Shown here piece by piece: positions 62,728 to 64,000 of a stretch of 64,000 bases of DNA (position 1 is the stretch's first letter; each line of letters begins with the position of its first letter). The position numbers were made by a program, and so were the translations under genes. This DNA comes from Nannocystis punicea (lineage in GTDB: Bacteria; Myxococcota_A; Polyangia; Nannocystales; Nannocystaceae). Below the pieces are notes generated by a model. That model did no database searches. It had not been told where the DNA came from and was given only the letters and a program-made list of their open reading frames with translations. The stretch covers positions 10,886,001 to 10,950,000 of the forward strand of contig NZ_CP114040.1 of assembly GCF_026965555.1 (NCBI RefSeq). Direction: 5' to 3'.

Positions 62728-62809
62728 ACATGTCCTGCGGGACATGTCATGGGCGAGCGACGGGCGCCGCCCGCAAGCCCCTCGGCGACACACATGTCCT
62801 TCAGGACAT
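62728..62809. repeat. Two dispersed hairpins in the gap after the peptidase gene
   Basis: ACATGTCC-TGCG-GGACATGT (62728-62747) and ATGTCC-TTCA-GGACAT (62794-62809) are both perfect stems with 4-nt loops, 46 bases apart, in a 257-bp gap that holds no gene. They are the clearest examples of the family consensus. Confidence 0.75.
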
Positions 62810-62889
62810 CTCGGCGTGGCGGGCGCGGACGCCACCCGACGCGCCCGGCCGCCTCCCCTGTCGCTGCCGGATGAAGCCGAAGGCCGTGT

Positions 62890-62895
62890 TATCCT
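62890..62895 (+). promoter_or_regulatory. Candidate -10 hexamer TATCCT, leaderless spacing
   Basis: Six bases before ATG 62902, downstream of the hairpin pair. Confidence 0.5.
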
Positions 62896-62901
62896 CGCCG
62901 C

Positions 62902-63840
62902 ATGCGCCCCGTCGCCGGCGTCCTCCTCGCGCTCTGCGCTCTCGCGGGCTGCTTCTCCGACAGCCTGCCGCAGCTGTCCACCGGCGGCCCCACGACCGCC
63001 GACGAGACCGCGACCTCGACCTCGACCTCGACCTCGACCGACGCGGCCACGTCCTCGACGAGCACCTCCCCGACCGAGGTCACCACCACCGACGGGGCCA
63101 CCACCGGCACCTGTCCCATGGGCCAGCCGATGAAGTCCTGGTACCCCGACGGCGACGGCGACGGCTTCGGCGCCGCGGAGCCGGTCACGATCGCCTGCGA
63201 GGCGCCGCCAGGCGGGGTCGACGTCGCCGGCGACTGCGACGACACCTGGTTCGAGGTCCACCCCGGCGCCGCCGAGCTGTGCAACATGGGCGTCGACGAC
63301 GACTGCGACGGCCTCGTCGACGAGCACTCGACCGACAACCTGGAGTGCGGCAGCTGCAGCCTGTCGCAGCTCGGCGGCGCAGTCTTCTGGGTGTGCAGCG
63401 AGGCGGCGGCGTTCACCGCCGGCGAGGCCTTCTGCCAGCAATTCGGCGCCGCGGTCCACCTGGTCCACCCGGAGAACCCCACCGAGCTCGCCTTCGTCCG
63501 CGACCGGATCTTCGACCACCTCGGCGAGCAGCCGACGGAGCTGCACTTCTGGACCGGCCTCCACCGCAGCCAGGCGCTGTGGAACGAGTGCACGATGAAC
63601 CCCGACGCCGCCGACTGGGTCGCCCTCGACGGCGACCCGGTCACCTACCTCCCGTGGCGCGACGGCGAGCCCGACAACTCCGAGTGCCTCCCGCGCTGCA
63701 CCACCGAGGTCCTCGAAGACCCCGAATGCCCGCGCGAGAACTGCATCGAGCTCGGCGACGGCGCCACCGGCGCCTACAACGACCGCACCTGCAGCCTCGC
63801 CGCCGTCGGCCTGGTCTGCCAGGCCCGCCTCGACCCCTGA
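62902..63840 (+). CDS. Lipoprotein with MopE-type metal-binding motif and C-type-lectin-like domain
   Basis: The 312-residue protein has signal MRPVAGVLLALCALAGC (Cys17) and a Thr/Ser stalk (about 25-70). A MopE-like calcium or metal-binding motif follows (about 82-150; DGDGDGFG, GDCDDTWFEVHPGAAELC, DDDCDGLVDE), then a C-type-lectin-like domain to the end (WTGLHRSQALW, WRDGEPDN, CIELGDGATGAYNDRTC). The EPD/WND-type sugar-binding positions are only partly kept (GEPDN present, second site YND). This is a likely calcium-dependent surface binding protein. The last 160 bp of the window contain no recognisable gene. Confidence 0.87.
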   Translation: MRPVAGVLLALCALAGCFSDSLPQLSTGGPTTADETATSTSTSTSTDAATSSTSTSPTEVTTTDGATTGTCPMGQPMKSWYPDGDGDGFGAAEPVTIACEAPPGGVDVAGDCDDTWFEVHPGAAELCNMGVDDDCDGLVDEHSTDNLECGSCSLSQLGGAVFWVCSEAAAFTAGEAFCQQFGAAVHLVHPENPTELAFVRDRIFDHLGEQPTELHFWTGLHRSQALWNECTMNPDAADWVALDGDPVTYLPWRDGEPDNSECLPRCTTEVLEDPECPRENCIELGDGATGAYNDRTCSLAAVGLVCQARLDP

Positions 63841-64000
63841 GCCGTCTCCGCGCAGGTCGCTCGCGCCGGCTCCTCGCGTCCTGCCCGGCCACGCGCCGCC
63901 CCGCCGCGACCGCTCGACCACCGCCCGCGACCGTTCGCCCGCACGGCCGCCCCCGCGGGGAACGACGCGTGCCAGCTTGCGCGTGGAGCCCACGATGACC

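Noticed and set aside
63841..64000. Start of another gene at the right edge
   Set aside because: Only Arg/Pro/Ala-rich frames are open, with no start region or motif that can be supported in 160 bp.

Overview
The window is very GC-rich chromosomal DNA that looks like a myxobacterium of the Nannocystis type. This is inferred from gene content, not from a marker gene. The signs are a TPR-ended kinase fragment, a protein-kinase-like gene with a Pro/Ala linker, IgGFc-binding-domain lipoproteins, many lipoproteins on Thr/Ser/Asp-rich stalks, and OmpA with thrombospondin type 3 repeats. About 19 of some 43 protein genes encode predicted lipoproteins. No rRNA, prophage, CRISPR array or complete insertion sequence is visible.

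Layout. 1-6.8 kb: end of a kinase/TPR gene, an ECF-like sigma factor, a repeat-filled gap, a KamA-type radical-SAM aminomutase, and a two-component pair whose genes overlap by 4 nt. 6.9-13.2 kb: a Tat-exported intradiol dioxygenase, a 75-bp tandem repeat block, a short family-A DNA polymerase, and an overlapping tldD-tldE pair in which TldD has a Tat/lipoprotein signal. 13.4-16.7 kb: three lipoproteins, one an alpha/beta hydrolase. 17-23.3 kb: a minus-strand run of FHA membrane protein, fused E1 alpha/beta 2-oxoacid dehydrogenase, short RNase Z-like hydrolase and NDH-2-like flavoprotein. 23.4-31.4 kb: GlpD, a degenerate-protease-like membrane protein pair, a lipoprotein, an ABC exporter pair of the LolD/MacB type, a VOC protein and another lipoprotein. 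31.6-38.1 kb: an IgGFc-binding lipoprotein, a DAACS symporter and a pseudokinase.

38.6-40.9 kb is the most unusual part. A tandem array of tRNA-Cys genes with a 94-bp period holds three intact copies and four damaged ones. One damaged copy is split by a 1,637-bp element with 35-bp terminal inverted repeats and a 4-bp CTGG target duplication. The element carries a predicted lipoprotein gene and no recognisable transposase.

41.4-63.8 kb: an M61-like peptidase, a hybrid sensor kinase, a CAP-domain lipoprotein, a cupin, an OmpA-family protein, an FG-GAP beta-propeller, two more IgGFc-domain lipoproteins, a lamin-tail-domain lipoprotein, an amidase, a ChaC-like enzyme, an HExxH peptidase-like lipoprotein and a MopE-motif/C-type-lectin lipoprotein. 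Much of this stretch seems devoted to the cell surface.

Two patterns run through the whole window. A dispersed family of short hairpins, with arms like CATGTCC or CCTGGCC around a 4-nt loop, lies in intergenic gaps, at gene ends and in frame inside genes. In addition, at least twelve genes have a TAnnnT hexamer ending 6-8 nt before the start codon and no Shine-Dalgarno sequence, which suggests widespread leaderless transcription.
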